Origin: an uncultured Lachnospiraceae bacterium
Lineage (GTDB): Bacteria > Bacillota > Clostridia > Lachnospirales > Lachnospiraceae
Assembly: GCA_948438565.1 (NCBI GenBank)
Contig: CAOJLW010000008.1
Coordinates: forward strand, 1-20,156
Length of the DNA: 20,156 nt
Direction: 5' to 3'
The notes beneath the pieces were generated by a model, which searched no databases, was not told where the DNA came from, and worked only from the letters and a program-made list of their open reading frames with translations. A program made the translations under genes and the position numbers. Shown in pieces: positions 1 to 8,303 of this stretch (positions within the stretch are counted from its first letter, which is position 1; each line of letters opens with the position of its first letter).

Positions 1-360
1 CTTGCACGCGTTTTCCAACAGGATGGCAACGTCAAACGACAGCTCCTGTTTAGCATAATAATCTAAGGCTGCCTGTAAGGCTTCCGGTTCCATATTTTTA
101 TATCCGTTTAGTCCCTGCGTTTGGGATTTGTCAATCGTGGTTGGGAGCTCGACGTTTAAAAGCTCCTCTCCGTCCTCTAAGCGATAAGAATGGCTCAGAC
201 TGTCCGGATTTGGCTCCCATCGGGAAACGGTTGTGCCGTCGCTTAAGGTATAGGCGTCTTTTTGTGTCATCGTATATTCGTTGGGATCTGATTCTTTCCC
301 GCATCCTGCCATCAGGAATGTGGCGCTCAGGATGAAAACAAACGACAGATATTTTTTCAT
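1..360 (-). CDS. putative lipoprotein (partial, C-terminus outside the window)
   Basis: The reading frame starts with ATG at 360 and stays open for 120 codons to the left edge, so its 3' end is missing. Residues 1-20 form a lipoprotein signal: positively charged MKK, a hydrophobic stretch, then the lipobox LMAGC with Cys20 as the lipidated residue. The mature part is polar and acidic and shows no domain I recognise. An AGGAGG site sits 5 bases before the start and overlaps the region of the upstream gene's stop codon at 370, so it is almost certainly translated from the same mRNA as the DUF4132 gene, as the third gene of that operon. It would be anchored on the outer face of the cytoplasmic membrane. 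Function is unknown; the lipoprotein call itself is firm. Confidence 0.85.
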   Translation of the reverse strand, partial: MKKYLSFVFILSATFLMAGCGKESDPNEYTMTQKDAYTLSDGTTVSRWEPNPDSLSHSYRLEDGEELLNVELPTTIDKSQTQGLNGYKNMEPEALQAALDYYAKQELSFDVAILLENACK

Positions 361-369
361 AGTAACCTC

Positions 370-3300
370 CTAGCGGATTTGTGATAATATATTCGGATCT
401 TTTATTTTATTGTCCTCTGCAAATAACAGGATTTTGGACATAATTTCGGCTGTTTTTGGATCGTCGTCTACAAATGGCAGGAAAATCCGTCCCCGATGCT
501 GCGAATGCACTGGAATGACAAACAGCATGGCGTTGCCCATCTGATGCACGACGCCGCTTCCCAAGTGCACCGTGTACTCTCCCAACGTCCCATGGATAAT
601 GGCTAAATTGCCTTCCAGCCGGACGTTGTCCAATCCGAACAGGTCAAGGCTACAGGATGCGATGGCTCTGCGCATTTCGATGGTCGAGTGGCTGGTTTCC
701 GGATCGACGCCGCCCGCGTGCGCAACGCTGACGGCCAAATCTACATCACGCATCACTTCACTGTAGATAATATCCGGAATTTCTTTGATTTTCAGCCGTT
801 TGCCGGTTTTTCGATCCGAGAATACGACCCATTCCAAGGTTGGCGCTTCGATATCGCTTGGGGAAAACCAGTCCGCCATAGCATAAATTTGCGCCACAAT
901 ATTTTCTTTGTAATAGACTTTTTGCAGTCCGTCGTCATAGTCGGCCACCCAGCGCCGTCCCCGCAGCGCTCCCACTGTTTTCTGCGGCTGGATTTGGTTG
1001 CCGGAAAAGAGCATGGACTCTTCTTTTTCCAGCTCTTCCGAAAGCTTCACGTACAATTCACGAAAGACCTGTTTAAACGGCTGTTTGAGCTGTTTGTCAA
1101 ACAACAGTTTTTGATAGTCGTGCCAGTGGCCGCTTTGGTACAGGTCAAACGGATGAGCAATCCAAAGAGAATCTTCCGGTTGGAGCGGGACAGTATGGCC
1201 CGCATAATCCGTCAGTCCCTGCTCCGTTAAAAATCCCAGACGGCTGTTTTTTGCGGCCGCATCGGCGTCTGCGGCAGGCGTCAGGACCAACGGTTTGACG
1301 ATGGGACAAACGACGGGGTTTTGATACATCTCCAGCAATTCCCAGACTTCAAAGGCCGTCCGATCTTCCATGGCCTGTTCGAGCATTTGCCGGGTACGGC
1401 TGTATTGATCCTTTAATTGCTTGTGGACAGCCTGGTATTGCAGCGTCAGGCTGTGTTTTTTGTATTTGGCCGGGATGGATTTTAACGCTTTGCCATTTTT
1501 GCGGCATTTGAGCGCGCTCTTTCCGTTTTGATCAACGGCAATCATCAGCTCGATTTCCGGCGCCTCTTCGAGGGATTGCCAATCGAAGAAGGAAACGGAT
1601 GTTTCGGCCAGTTTGTTTTCCATGCGCAGGATCAAGCGGGTTACATCTGTAAAACCGGCATTGACGCTTAAGTTACGGAGCGCGATATCTACGGCGCGTC
1701 CCTCGCTGGCACGCCGCTGCGCGCCGAACTGGCGGCTTTCTTTTTTGTATTGCTGGATAAACTGGTAGCGATCCAGCAGATCGGCCTCCCGTTTTTGTTT
1801 GTCGGCGGGAAGCGGTAAAAGGCCGATGCTCATCAACAGATCTTTGTTGCGTTTGGCGCAAATTTCCTGTTTTAACGTTTCTTTGTCGGTCTTGCCAAGA
1901 GCCGCGTCCGCATACTTTCTGGCGCGTCCATGAGCTGTTCCGCTCGAAGAGTATTTGGCGGCGTCATACAGGAGTTTGAAGTTTTTTTCTCCCAGCTTCT
2001 CATAGGCTTCAAAAAACCAGTGGATGTCGAACGCCCCGTCTCTAAGTTCTTCCGGGGACAGCGGGGTATATTTGGCTACCGTTGAGAGGATCTGCTCGTC
2101 GGACAGCTCGCTGGTATGCGCCATAAAATAGTAGCAGGCGCTTGCAAATCCGGGCAGCTTTAAATATTCTTCCAATAGGGGAATCCACTGTTCGGCGTAC
2201 ATCGCAAGCTCGGCAAGACGTTTTTTGGTAATATCAGACGTCTGTAGGGCCGCGGCCAAATCCTCTGCCGTTTCGTCGGGATTTGGCATACTGATTTTCA
2301 GTAAATGGCTTAAAACCGCCTGACGGTCGGAGGAGGAAGAATAGTAGCTCATGCCTCTTTGCAGCGGATCGCTGCCCAGAGCCGTCAATATCTGGATCAT
2401 GTAATCAATGCCGTAGATGATCTGGATGGAGTGGATATATTCGGAGAACGGCGTAGGCTGCTCCCCGCGTTTGAGCTCTACCTTTAAAACAGGCGGTACG
2501 ATTTCCCGGTAAATCTGATGGGCAAGCGCCATGGCGGGCAGTTCGTCTCCAAAGGCGTCAAAGCGGTATTTGCCATCCACAGGCTTTATGACCTGGCGGC
2601 CAAAAAATGCGTTTAATCCGGATACGCGGGCCTTCCGGAAGGATATCGGGCCTTTTTGCTCTACGGCGCTGGCCGGTTCTAAAATACTGCCCAAGCTTAA
2701 AAAGGTAAATATCGCTTTGTAGAACAGATCGATATCCCAGAAACCGCGGACATAACACTGTACGTAGTCGGAGAGGAACAGGTAGCGGTCGGTATAACTT
2801 TGGTAGGGAGGCAGCGTTTCGCGGGCAGTCTGCTCTTGATAGTACTGCTGGAGACGAAAACGCAGCGTAAACGCGCTGCCCCATTCCGTATCTGAGGCAT
2901 GGGAGAGCCACGCGCGCATATCGTCAAAAATCGGCAGATTGGCTGCGCGTTTGGTATAAGAGATAATTTCTCCGTTCCAGCGTTTTTCACTGACGGTAAA
3001 AAAGTCGTTGGACGTATCCAAAATTGCAAGCAGCTTGGCCATGCCGCACAGTCCCCAGTGCGCTAAAAGGTTTTGGGGGACGTATTGGCGAAACAGCACG
3101 TTGATAACGGTACGCGCCTGGGAGCCGTAACGGAGTCCCTGTATCAGATTGGAAAACGGAGGCTTTTTTAACAGTCCGTTTCCAAATGCCTTTTTATACA
3201 GCGTCAGGTTTTTTTGATAGTCCGCGCGTCTGGCGCGGCACTGCTGGTAGAGGAAAACCTCTAAGAGCAGCTGCGGCGTTTTGATTTCCTGTTGATAGAA

Positions 3301-5529
3301 GGTTTCCCACAGGCTGCGGAACGGATAGGCGTCTAAAGGTTCCATATTCGAGTCGCCGTCTATCCGGCGAGAGCGTTCGAGTTCGGCGCCAAGCGTCAAA
3401 TCCCGTTCCCAGGCTGTCTGATAAGTCAAATCGCGATTGGCTTCTATCAAAGCGTTTAAGGATTCCATAACGCGGATGCAGTCGTTTTCCTTATGAGTAA
3501 AAAGGCCGGATGCAAGCTGTGCGTCCGCTTCCATGGGCGGAAGCGTGAATTGGCGGTTGACGTCATAAAAGCCGTAGCCGGGCGTATGCAGGATATCCTG
3601 CGCTTCGCTTTCCCCGCCGATTAGCTCGTCGAGCAGCACCTGTTCCCTGCCGGTCGACGGAGTAAAATCTTTGAGGCTGGGGACAAGCTGTGCAAACGCT
3701 GTGCCGTCCTCTTTTTTGAGCTGTAGCGCAAGGTCGAGCGCACCCATATGGCATGACTCGGATTTGGCGTTTAACAGCCTTTCGATAGACGCCGAAAGCT
3801 GTGCGGCGGGTTGTTTTTTCATAAGAGCTAACGTCCCTTCGCGTCCTTTTTTATATTTTAAATTTTTTTCCAGTTTTAGATAGTCTTCTGTGGTCAGCGT
3901 CAGCCTTTTTGCCAGTTGATAGGCGGCGCGGTTGGTATATTCTTCGGGGTTATGCATCAGGTCAAACAGTATTTCCCTGCGGACATTGGAAGCAGGGTCG
4001 TAAAGGAGTATTTGTGCGGCGCTTGCCCGGCTGGCGCCAGCGTAGCGTCCGCCTTGCCCGATCAAAGGAATCCATGCCGCCGCTTCGTCTAACAGTGACG
4101 CATCCTGTAGCATCCAGGCAATCAGACATAATCGTTCGGCAATATCCGATTGCGTCATGGTCACCTGATACCAGGGGAAGATACAAGGGGAAAGCACGAT
4201 TCCTTTTTTGGGGATTTGTTTTTGCACTTTTTTTAAAATTTGATAAATCTGTTCGGCTTCTTGTCTGTCGTCAAACAGTTCCTCCGGATCCATCGGATGC
4301 GGTTTGATCACTTTTTTGGGTGATATCGAATAATAATTGGTGGATTCATCCCGAAGCAGCCGGTAAAAATATGTGGACGTCTGATTCATAAAGCTGCTTA
4401 AAAAGCACGCGATCAGCTCGATGTCTTCCGGATAGTTTAAAAGGACTTCTTTTGAGGCCTGCATTTTGAGTTGTTCCATTTGCAGGGAGCGATTAAAATA
4501 AGAGGCGGTCATTTTCTGGTTTTTTGTGCCGCGCCGTATTAAGCTTTGGACTTCCCGTACCGCGTCGTCGGCAGAGTAAAATCCGATTGCCCATAGCGCG
4601 CAGCTAATGGCGACGGAGTCGTTGGCAGCAAGCTGTTCTTGTCGGAACGCTTCGTCATGCAGGCATTGCCCCATCAGGCGCAATAGTTTTTCACTGATCC
4701 GGTCTACGTTTTGTTCGTCAAAAATACCAATCCATGTGCTGACGGCGCGTTTGACCGAAGAATAGCGGATGAGGTTGTGCTCTTCAATAACGGAAAACAG
4801 GTGCAGAAACGCCTCCGGCCTGCCGGCGTCCATTGTTTCACAGACTGCCTGTCTGGCGCCCTCCTGGAGTCTGGCCGCCAATAGGAATTTGCCGAGCGTT
4901 TCATATAGGCTGGTATTTTTGCACATGACAATGCCGCGTATTAGTTCGTGGCTGATCATGGCCGTATTGCCCTCTCCGAGCAGGATATTTTGGACGGCCT
5001 GAATCGTGGCTTCGTTGCCCCGGTCGATTTGTGCAGCCAGGATGCTTGCATAGGCAAACGTCTCTGTCCTGGCGTGATCGTAGATTTCCGGCGTAGTGTT
5101 GCCGATCAGGAGATCCGCAAGCGGCACGTCGTAGTAAGCAAGCCTTGTATATGCGCGTAAAAGCTGAACGCTGGCATCCACAAACGGTTCATAGCTGTTG
5201 GAACGGAGGCTTCTTCGCTGCCATCCGGCCGTCATTTGAAATTGGTTCATCTGATCGAGCGCATAATAGAATTCTTCCTGTAAATGCTCAGGGACGCAGA
5301 CAGATACCAAGGCTTGGAGCTCTGTTTGATAGAGCGCGCTTAACGTGCGGTATGTTTCGTCTGCTAAAAGCTGTCGCATCCACGTGCAGGTATCGTGCGG
5401 GGTGGAGTAGAAATAACGTTCCGGAAGAAGCGTTTGTTCACGTTTTGAGAGATGTTTGCCGTTTTTTTGGTATTGCGCAATCCAGGCGTCGCTTATTTTT
5501 TGCCTGGTTTCATATGTAAATGCTGCCAT
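370..5529 (-). CDS. giant DUF4132 (YehI/MolR-type) protein
   Basis: A 1719-residue protein without signal peptide or membrane segments, so probably cytoplasmic. Most of it (about residues 1-1290) is alpha-helical in composition and looks like a repeat solenoid. Residues about 1300-1480 match the DUF4132 pattern as I know it: a hydrophobic strand ending in D-x-N-G-K-S, then K-S-I-P-x-K-x-K-K, then a long helix around SRTRQMLEQAM and a hydrophobic PIVKPLVL strand. Residues about 1580-1719 carry the usual C-terminal module: SEVMRDVDLAVSVAHAGG, then LEGNLAII, YTVHLGSGVVH and RIFLPFVDDD (named DUF7737 in some annotations). E. coli YehI and MolR have this architecture, and MolR was once named a molybdate regulator on thin evidence. 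No catalytic motif is visible. The ATG at 5529 follows AAAGGAGGG at 11 bases. It lies 27 bp after the 139-residue gene and 9 bp before the lipoprotein. Family call firm, function unknown. Confidence 0.9.
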   Translation of the reverse strand: MAAFTYETRQKISDAWIAQYQKNGKHLSKREQTLLPERYFYSTPHDTCTWMRQLLADETYRTLSALYQTELQALVSVCVPEHLQEEFYYALDQMNQFQMTAGWQRRSLRSNSYEPFVDASVQLLRAYTRLAYYDVPLADLLIGNTTPEIYDHARTETFAYASILAAQIDRGNEATIQAVQNILLGEGNTAMISHELIRGIVMCKNTSLYETLGKFLLAARLQEGARQAVCETMDAGRPEAFLHLFSVIEEHNLIRYSSVKRAVSTWIGIFDEQNVDRISEKLLRLMGQCLHDEAFRQEQLAANDSVAISCALWAIGFYSADDAVREVQSLIRRGTKNQKMTASYFNRSLQMEQLKMQASKEVLLNYPEDIELIACFLSSFMNQTSTYFYRLLRDESTNYYSISPKKVIKPHPMDPEELFDDRQEAEQIYQILKKVQKQIPKKGIVLSPCIFPWYQVTMTQSDIAERLCLIAWMLQDASLLDEAAAWIPLIGQGGRYAGASRASAAQILLYDPASNVRREILFDLMHNPEEYTNRAAYQLAKRLTLTTEDYLKLEKNLKYKKGREGTLALMKKQPAAQLSASIERLLNAKSESCHMGALDLALQLKKEDGTAFAQLVPSLKDFTPSTGREQVLLDELIGGESEAQDILHTPGYGFYDVNRQFTLPPMEADAQLASGLFTHKENDCIRVMESLNALIEANRDLTYQTAWERDLTLGAELERSRRIDGDSNMEPLDAYPFRSLWETFYQQEIKTPQLLLEVFLYQQCRARRADYQKNLTLYKKAFGNGLLKKPPFSNLIQGLRYGSQARTVINVLFRQYVPQNLLAHWGLCGMAKLLAILDTSNDFFTVSEKRWNGEIISYTKRAANLPIFDDMRAWLSHASDTEWGSAFTLRFRLQQYYQEQTARETLPPYQSYTDRYLFLSDYVQCYVRGFWDIDLFYKAIFTFLSLGSILEPASAVEQKGPISFRKARVSGLNAFFGRQVIKPVDGKYRFDAFGDELPAMALAHQIYREIVPPVLKVELKRGEQPTPFSEYIHSIQIIYGIDYMIQILTALGSDPLQRGMSYYSSSSDRQAVLSHLLKISMPNPDETAEDLAAALQTSDITKKRLAELAMYAEQWIPLLEEYLKLPGFASACYYFMAHTSELSDEQILSTVAKYTPLSPEELRDGAFDIHWFFEAYEKLGEKNFKLLYDAAKYSSSGTAHGRARKYADAALGKTDKETLKQEICAKRNKDLLMSIGLLPLPADKQKREADLLDRYQFIQQYKKESRQFGAQRRASEGRAVDIALRNLSVNAGFTDVTRLILRMENKLAETSVSFFDWQSLEEAPEIELMIAVDQNGKSALKCRKNGKALKSIPAKYKKHSLTLQYQAVHKQLKDQYSRTRQMLEQAMEDRTAFEVWELLEMYQNPVVCPIVKPLVLTPAADADAAAKNSRLGFLTEQGLTDYAGHTVPLQPEDSLWIAHPFDLYQSGHWHDYQKLLFDKQLKQPFKQVFRELYVKLSEELEKEESMLFSGNQIQPQKTVGALRGRRWVADYDDGLQKVYYKENIVAQIYAMADWFSPSDIEAPTLEWVVFSDRKTGKRLKIKEIPDIIYSEVMRDVDLAVSVAHAGGVDPETSHSTIEMRRAIASCSLDLFGLDNVRLEGNLAIIHGTLGEYTVHLGSGVVHQMGNAMLFVIPVHSQHRGRIFLPFVDDDPKTAEIMSKILLFAEDNKIKDPNILSQIR

Positions 5530-5556
5530 AAATGTCGGTTCCCTCCTTTGTGTTTT

Positions 5557-5976
5557 TTACCATCCGGACAACATCGTTAGCCGGATAAAGGTGAATATGG
5601 TAGAATCGGTCCACGGGATTGGCTGTTCGAGGTCTGTCAGTTCCTGAGCTGCGGCAAAAATGCGGTATATGCCGTCTTGAAAGCATTGGACGGCGTTGGC
5701 GGCGGCATCTTCCAAAGAAGCGTCGCTGCCGTCGTGAGCGCCAAAGGATATTTTACCCCGTGCGGCCTGGTCGTCGATTTCCTTTTGGGTCAACAGGCCA
5801 AGGATCTGTCCGTCCTCTTTTCTGGAATTATAATCCTTTGCGCCAAGTATGGCAAGGCTTGTGATAAGCTCTCGAACGGTAGACGGCTTTTCGTCCAGTG
5901 TAAATGGCGTTGGGGAGACGCTTTGCGCCGATGGTTTTCCCAGCTTTTTCATTTGGGCATAAATGGTAAATGGCAT
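5557..5976 (-). CDS. small conserved-looking protein, possible beta-grasp fold, first gene of the DUF4132 operon
   Basis: A 139-residue protein with no signal peptide. The start ATG at 5976 follows AAGGAGG at a good distance. It opens with a hydrophobic strand (FTIYAQMKKL, residues 3-12), a second strand (PFTLDEKP, 24-31) and a helix (TVRELITSLAILG, 33-45). A polar helical middle (46-100) follows, then YRIFAAAQELTDL (104-116) and a final strand FTFIRLTML (128-136) ending in SGW. The strand-strand-helix start with P-S-T-V-R-E-L-I and the late strands resemble ubiquitin-like or MoaD/ThiS-like beta-grasp proteins, but the tail lacks a Gly-Gly terminus. That fold is my inference. The gene is first in the operon, 27 bp before the DUF4132 gene, so it probably works with that protein. 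No function can be assigned from sequence. Confidence 0.8.
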   Translation of the reverse strand: MPFTIYAQMKKLGKPSAQSVSPTPFTLDEKPSTVRELITSLAILGAKDYNSRKEDGQILGLLTQKEIDDQAARGKISFGAHDGSDASLEDAAANAVQCFQDGIYRIFAAAQELTDLEQPIPWTDSTIFTFIRLTMLSGW

Positions 5977-6023
5977 ATCGTTTCCTCCTTCTGTTAAAGA
6001 TAGTCAATTTTACAATCCCCAAA

Positions 6024-6050
6024 GCTGATATTGCCGTTGGTGATATCAGC
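6024..6050. repeat. inverted repeat in the leader of the DUF4132 operon
   Basis: Arms GCTGATAT (6024-6031) and ATATCAGC (6043-6050) are perfect 8-bp complements around an 11-base spacer. They lie between the proposed minus-strand promoter and the first gene of the operon. There is no T-run after either arm, so this is not an intrinsic terminator. It could be an operator or an mRNA hairpin. Confidence 0.5.
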
Positions 6051-6075
6051 CGTTTCCATGTATTAGTCTGTTTTT

Positions 6076-6104
6076 ATCCTATACAAAAAATGCAGAAATG
6101 TAAA
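6076..6104 (-). promoter_or_regulatory. candidate sigma-A promoter of the DUF4132 operon
   Basis: On the minus strand, TTTACA (6104-6099) is separated by 17 bases from TAGGAT (6081-6076). The -35 is 5/6 and the -10 is 4/6 against consensus. The start of transcription would be near 6069, about 90 bases before the first gene. It is back to back with the plus-strand promoter at 6150. Confidence 0.4.
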
Positions 6105-6149
6105 CCACAATTGGATAAGTGAAGGAAAAAAACGTAAAGCGGTAAGGAA

Positions 6150-6178
6150 TTGACAGCGGGAGGGGACAGGGATACAAT
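6150..6178 (+). promoter_or_regulatory. near-consensus sigma-A promoter
   Basis: TTGACA (6150-6155), a 17-base spacer, then TACAAT (6173-6178). The -35 is perfect and the -10 is 5/6. Transcription should begin near 6185. This is the strongest promoter visible in the window and drives the AI-2E/EamA genes. Confidence 0.85.
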
Positions 6179-6196
6179 AGACGGGAAATGATCAAT

Positions 6197-6203
6197 GAGG
6201 AGA
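6197..6203 (+). promoter_or_regulatory. ribosome binding site that decides the start at 6207
   Basis: GAGGAGA lies just before the ATG at 6207 (about 4 bases away). The upstream ATG at 6195 overlaps this site and would lie about 10 bases from the predicted transcription start with no binding site of its own. A further ATG at 6216 is also possible. Confidence 0.6.
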
Positions 6204-6206
6204 CGG

Positions 6207-7349
6207 ATGGAACAGATGAAACAATCGACAAAATATATAAAGATTTTTTGTAACCTTGCATGGGCGCTTTTATTACTGTTGGGGATTGTATTTGTACTGC
6301 CAAAGCTTTTGGTCTTTTTTATGCCGTTTGTGATAGGATTTATCCTATCGCTGATCGCCAATCCTCTGGTGCGTTTTTTAGAAAAAAGGATTAAAATCAA
6401 GCGAAAATATGGAACGGTGTTAATTATTGTTTTTGTCATTGCCGTTGTGGCCGGTCTTTGTTATGGACTGGTGATGGCGCTTGCCGTCGGACTGCGGGGA
6501 TTTGTGGAAGATATGCCCGTCCTATTTGAACACGCGCAGGCAGAGCTCATGGCCGCAGTGGAAAGTATCCAAAATGCCATACACAAAATCCCATTGTTTC
6601 AGGGTCTGCGTATGGATCAGGCGGGGGATACGCTTACCGAGATGTTGGGCGGTCTGGTGACCGGAAAAGACAGCGTTACGATAACAGCGATTGGAGGATT
6701 TGCCAAAAGTCTGCCCAATATGCTGGTCAGCGGCATTATGGGGTTTTTGGCGACGTATTTTTTTATTGCGGACAGGGATAAGCTTGCAGAACGGGTGGCG
6801 GCTCATTTGCCCGTTTCCTTTCGGGAAAAGACGATGCAGATGTATGGGCAGATTTTAAAGGCGGTGGGCGGTTACTTTAAAGCGCAGTTTAAAATTATGG
6901 GCGTTATTTATATTGTGCTTACCGTTGGGTTGATTTTGTTGGACGTCAGTTATGCCTGGCTGATTGGCTTTGGCATTGCGTTTTTGGATATGCTGCCTGT
7001 GTTTGGCACCGGCACGGCGCTTACGCCCTGGGCGATTGTGAAGTTTTTGTCCGGGAATTACGGGACTGCAGTCGGTATGCTGGCGCTGTATGTGGTTTCT
7101 CTGTTGGTGCATCAGCTGATTCAACCCAAATTAATTGGAGAATCCGTGGGTTTAAATCCATTTGCGACGTTATTTTTTATGTATATCGGATTCCAGTTTT
7201 CCGGAGTTCTGGGAATGATTATCGCGATCCCGATTGGGATGCTGCTTATATATTGCTATAAGGGCGGCGCTTTTGATACACTGTTGTGGTGTTTTAACGA
7301 GATTATCAAAGATTTTAACGAATTGAGAAAAATTGACGGCAAGGAGTAG
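6207..7349 (+). CDS. AI-2E family transporter, YtvI-like
   Basis: A 380-residue polytopic membrane protein (384 if the ATG at 6195 were used). Hydrophobic segments lie near residues 15-35, 38-55, 65-90, 155-175, 215-250, 255-275 and 295-350. A soluble stretch of about 70 residues sits between the N-terminal helices and the later ones, as is usual for this family. The motif D-M-L-P-V-F-G-T-G (around residue 259) and the C-terminal H-Q-L-I-Q-P-K-L-I-G-E-S-V-G-L-N-P are typical of AI-2E/PerM proteins and of the YtvI subgroup in endospore formers. Family members have been linked to autoinducer or ion export; the substrate here cannot be read from sequence. It is the first gene behind the 6150 promoter, and its stop codon lies between the ribosome binding site and start of the next gene, which suggests coupled translation. 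Confidence 0.9.
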   Translation: MEQMKQSTKYIKIFCNLAWALLLLLGIVFVLPKLLVFFMPFVIGFILSLIANPLVRFLEKRIKIKRKYGTVLIIVFVIAVVAGLCYGLVMALAVGLRGFVEDMPVLFEHAQAELMAAVESIQNAIHKIPLFQGLRMDQAGDTLTEMLGGLVTGKDSVTITAIGGFAKSLPNMLVSGIMGFLATYFFIADRDKLAERVAAHLPVSFREKTMQMYGQILKAVGGYFKAQFKIMGVIYIVLTVGLILLDVSYAWLIGFGIAFLDMLPVFGTGTALTPWAIVKFLSGNYGTAVGMLALYVVSLLVHQLIQPKLIGESVGLNPFATLFFMYIGFQFSGVLGMIIAIPIGMLLIYCYKGGAFDTLLWCFNEIIKDFNELRKIDGKE

Positions 7350-7352
7350 AAA

Positions 7353-8243
7353 ATGATGAAGAAATTGCAGCTGCGCAATTCATGTTTGCTATTTTTGGCG
7401 GCGTGTATCTGGGGGTGCGCTTTTGTGGCGCAGAGTGTGGGACTTGCATATATCGGGCCGTTTACGTTTAGCGCGGTTCGTTCTCTGCTGGGGAGCGTAT
7501 GCCTGCTGCCTTGTATCTGGTTGATGGGGCGAAACAAAAAGGCCAAAGAGGCGCGCCGGAGGGAGGACAAAAAAAGCCTGTGGCAAGGCGGCGTGGCCTG
7601 CGGCCTGGTGATTTTTGTTGCGGTTAATTTACAGCAGATTGCTCTGTTATATGCCAGCGTGGGCAAATCCGGTTTTTTGACCGCGCTTTATATTGTCATT
7701 GTTCCGCTTTTTGGCGTTTTTCTGGGAAAAAGGCCGGGCAAGAAGCTGTGTCTGGCCGTGCTCTTTGCCGTGATCGGGATGTATCTGCTCTGCATGGGTT
7801 CCGGCAGTATGGGATTTCAGTTGGGGGATATTTTGCTGCTACTGTGCGCGGTGGCGTTTTCCATACATATTTTGGCAGTCGATCATTTTACGCAGCGTGT
7901 GGACGGGGTCAAATTATCCTGTATCCAGTTTTTTGTCTGCGGCGTCCTTTCAGCGGTTATGATGCTGCTGTTTGAAGAGCCTTCGGTAACGGCCATTGGC
8001 GCCGCGTGGGCGCCGGTATTGTATACGGGGATTTTGTCTACCGGGGTCGCGTATACGCTGCAAATAGTCGGACAAAAAGGCATGAATCCAGTGGTGGCTT
8101 CTCTATTGATGAGCTTAGAGTCCGTTGTGTCCGCAATTGCGGGATGGTTGATTTTGGATCAGGTGATGGCTGCGCGCGAGATAGCCGGCTGCCTGGTGAT
8201 GTCTCTGGCCATTGTGTTGGCGCAGCTTCCAGAAAAAAGTTGA
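7353..8243 (+). CDS. EamA/DMT family permease
   Basis: A 296-residue protein with about ten hydrophobic segments, built from two EamA halves (roughly residues 10-145 and 155-291). The first half opens with the characteristic A-C-I-W-G-C-A-F-V-A-Q-S and the end of each half has the small-residue-rich S-V-V-S-A-I-A-G-W-L pattern. Such proteins export metabolites or amino acids across the cytoplasmic membrane; the substrate is not predictable. AAGGAG at 7341-7346 serves the ATG at 7353 (6 bases) or the adjacent ATG at 7356 (9 bases). The site overlaps the end of the preceding AI-2E gene, so the two are co-translated from one mRNA. Length is normal for the family. Confidence 0.92.
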   Translation: MMKKLQLRNSCLLFLAACIWGCAFVAQSVGLAYIGPFTFSAVRSLLGSVCLLPCIWLMGRNKKAKEARRREDKKSLWQGGVACGLVIFVAVNLQQIALLYASVGKSGFLTALYIVIVPLFGVFLGKRPGKKLCLAVLFAVIGMYLLCMGSGSMGFQLGDILLLLCAVAFSIHILAVDHFTQRVDGVKLSCIQFFVCGVLSAVMMLLFEEPSVTAIGAAWAPVLYTGILSTGVAYTLQIVGQKGMNPVVASLLMSLESVVSAIAGWLILDQVMAAREIAGCLVMSLAIVLAQLPEKS

Positions 8244-8268
8244 ATTTGCAAGGAAAAACTGGTACGAT
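8240..8268 (+). promoter_or_regulatory. candidate promoter upstream of nfeD
   Basis: TTGAAT (8240-8245), a 17-base spacer, then TACGAT (8263-8268), each 4/6 against consensus. The first two bases overlap the end of the EamA gene. It could start an independent transcript of the NfeD-patatin-MFS genes. Confidence 0.45.
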
Positions 8269-8303
8269 AGACAAGAAAATAAGCGGAAAGGAGTGGATTT
8301 TTT

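Noticed and set aside
688..1230. 180-codon plus-strand frame inside the DUF4132 gene
   Set aside because: Lies wholly antisense to a clear coding gene, no ribosome binding site, and its translation resembles no protein family.
6195..6206. Longer start for the AI-2E gene at ATG 6195
   Set aside because: Only about 10 bases after the predicted transcription start, with no ribosome binding site; the GAGGAGA that overlaps it serves the ATG at 6207.
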